This document shows, in pieces, positions 5,054 to 5,377 of a stretch of DNA of 5,377 bases (positions are counted from its first letter, which is position 1; each line of letters starts with the position of its first letter). The stretch lies in contig JAQSDS010000007.1 in assembly GCA_029946045.1 (NCBI GenBank), forward strand, positions 3,967 to 9,343, given 5' to 3'. The position numbers were made by a program, and so were the translations under genes. The DNA is from Rhodoferax sp. (lineage in GTDB: Bacteria > Pseudomonadota > Gammaproteobacteria > Burkholderiales > Burkholderiaceae_C). Below the pieces are notes generated by a model. The model saw only the letters and a list, made by a program, of their open reading frames with translations. It ran no database searches and had not been told where the DNA came from.

Positions 5054-5377
5054 GGTCAAGCCGCACGAGCAATTAGTATCGGTTAGCTAAGCGCATTACT
5101 ACGCGTACACACCCGACCTATCAACGTCCTGGTCTTGAACGACTCTTTAGGGGGCTCAAGGCCCCGGCAGATCTAATCTTGAAACGAGTTTCCCGCTTAG
5201 ATGCTTTCAGCGGTTATCTCTTCCGAACTTAGCTACCCGGCAATGCCACTGGCGTGACAACCGGTACACCAGAGGTTCGTCCACTCCGGTCCTCTCGTAC
5301 TAGGAGCAGGCTTCCTCAAATCTGCAGCGCCCACGGAAGATAGGGACCAAACTGTCTCACGACGTTTTAAACCCAGC
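5054..5377 (-). rRNA. rrl: 23S ribosomal RNA, 3' end (runs off the right edge)
   Basis: About the last 324 nt of 23S rRNA are present on the minus strand, beginning at GCTGGGTTTAAAACGTCGTG, just 5' of domain VI. The universally conserved sarcin-ricin loop AGTACGAGAGGACC is at 5301-5288. This is the site of EF-G and EF-Tu contact. It is followed by GGAGTGGACGAACC, the GTGTACCGGTTGTC block and the AGCATCTAAGCGGGAAAC block. The 3' end is placed at GGCTTGACC (5062-5054), because that segment would pair with the 5' end of 23S (outside the window) to form helix 1, as in other Burkholderiales. I see no insertion or truncation in the visible part. Confidence 0.97.

Noticed and set aside
1..5377. A novel defence system, mobile element, CRISPR array or other undescribed multi-gene system
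   Set aside because: Every substantial reading frame is explained by a known core family (oxidase, cytochromes, methyltransferase, comF, trmL) or rRNA. There are no transposase fragments, direct repeats, integration-site duplications or spacer arrays.

Overview
The window looks like ordinary chromosomal core sequence from a betaproteobacterium of the order Burkholderiales, most likely a Comamonadaceae member (Rhodoferax/Polaromonas-like). This rests on the style of the CoxB, cytochrome c4 and c5 proteins, on a BioC-like methyltransferase lying back-to-back with comF, and on the 5S and 23S rRNA sequences. The genus is inferred from remembered family resemblance, not from a search.

Left half (1-3446, all minus strand). 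In transcription order this holds a BioC-like methyltransferase (3446-2526), a 369-bp non-coding stretch with a candidate promoter, a 17-bp perfect palindrome and two hairpins, a membrane-anchored cytochrome c5 (2156-1587), a diheme cytochrome c4 (1470-808), and the first 208 codons of cytochrome c oxidase subunit II (coxB, from 626 to beyond the left edge). The last three form a respiratory module: two c-type cytochromes that could carry electrons, followed by the oxidase subunit that accepts them. The CuA site of CoxB lies outside the window.

Middle (3484-4673, plus strand). comF (phosphoribosyltransferase-like, competence-associated) diverges from the methyltransferase across only 37 bp. 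It is followed 20 bp later by trmL, the tRNA wobble 2'-O-methyltransferase. Both lack a clear Shine-Dalgarno sequence and both have a -10-like hexamer ending 6 nt before the ATG, so they may be leaderless.

Right end (4738-5377, minus strand). This is the 3' end of an rRNA operon: the last ~324 nt of 23S rRNA, a ~164-bp spacer with two hairpins and no tRNA, 5S rRNA, and a strong 12-bp-stem terminator with a long U tract. The operon converges on trmL.

I see no mobile element, CRISPR array, defence system or other novel multi-gene system. The points most worth a second look are the palindrome and structured leader before the cytochrome genes, the degenerate SAM motif in the methyltransferase, and the possible leaderless starts of comF and trmL.
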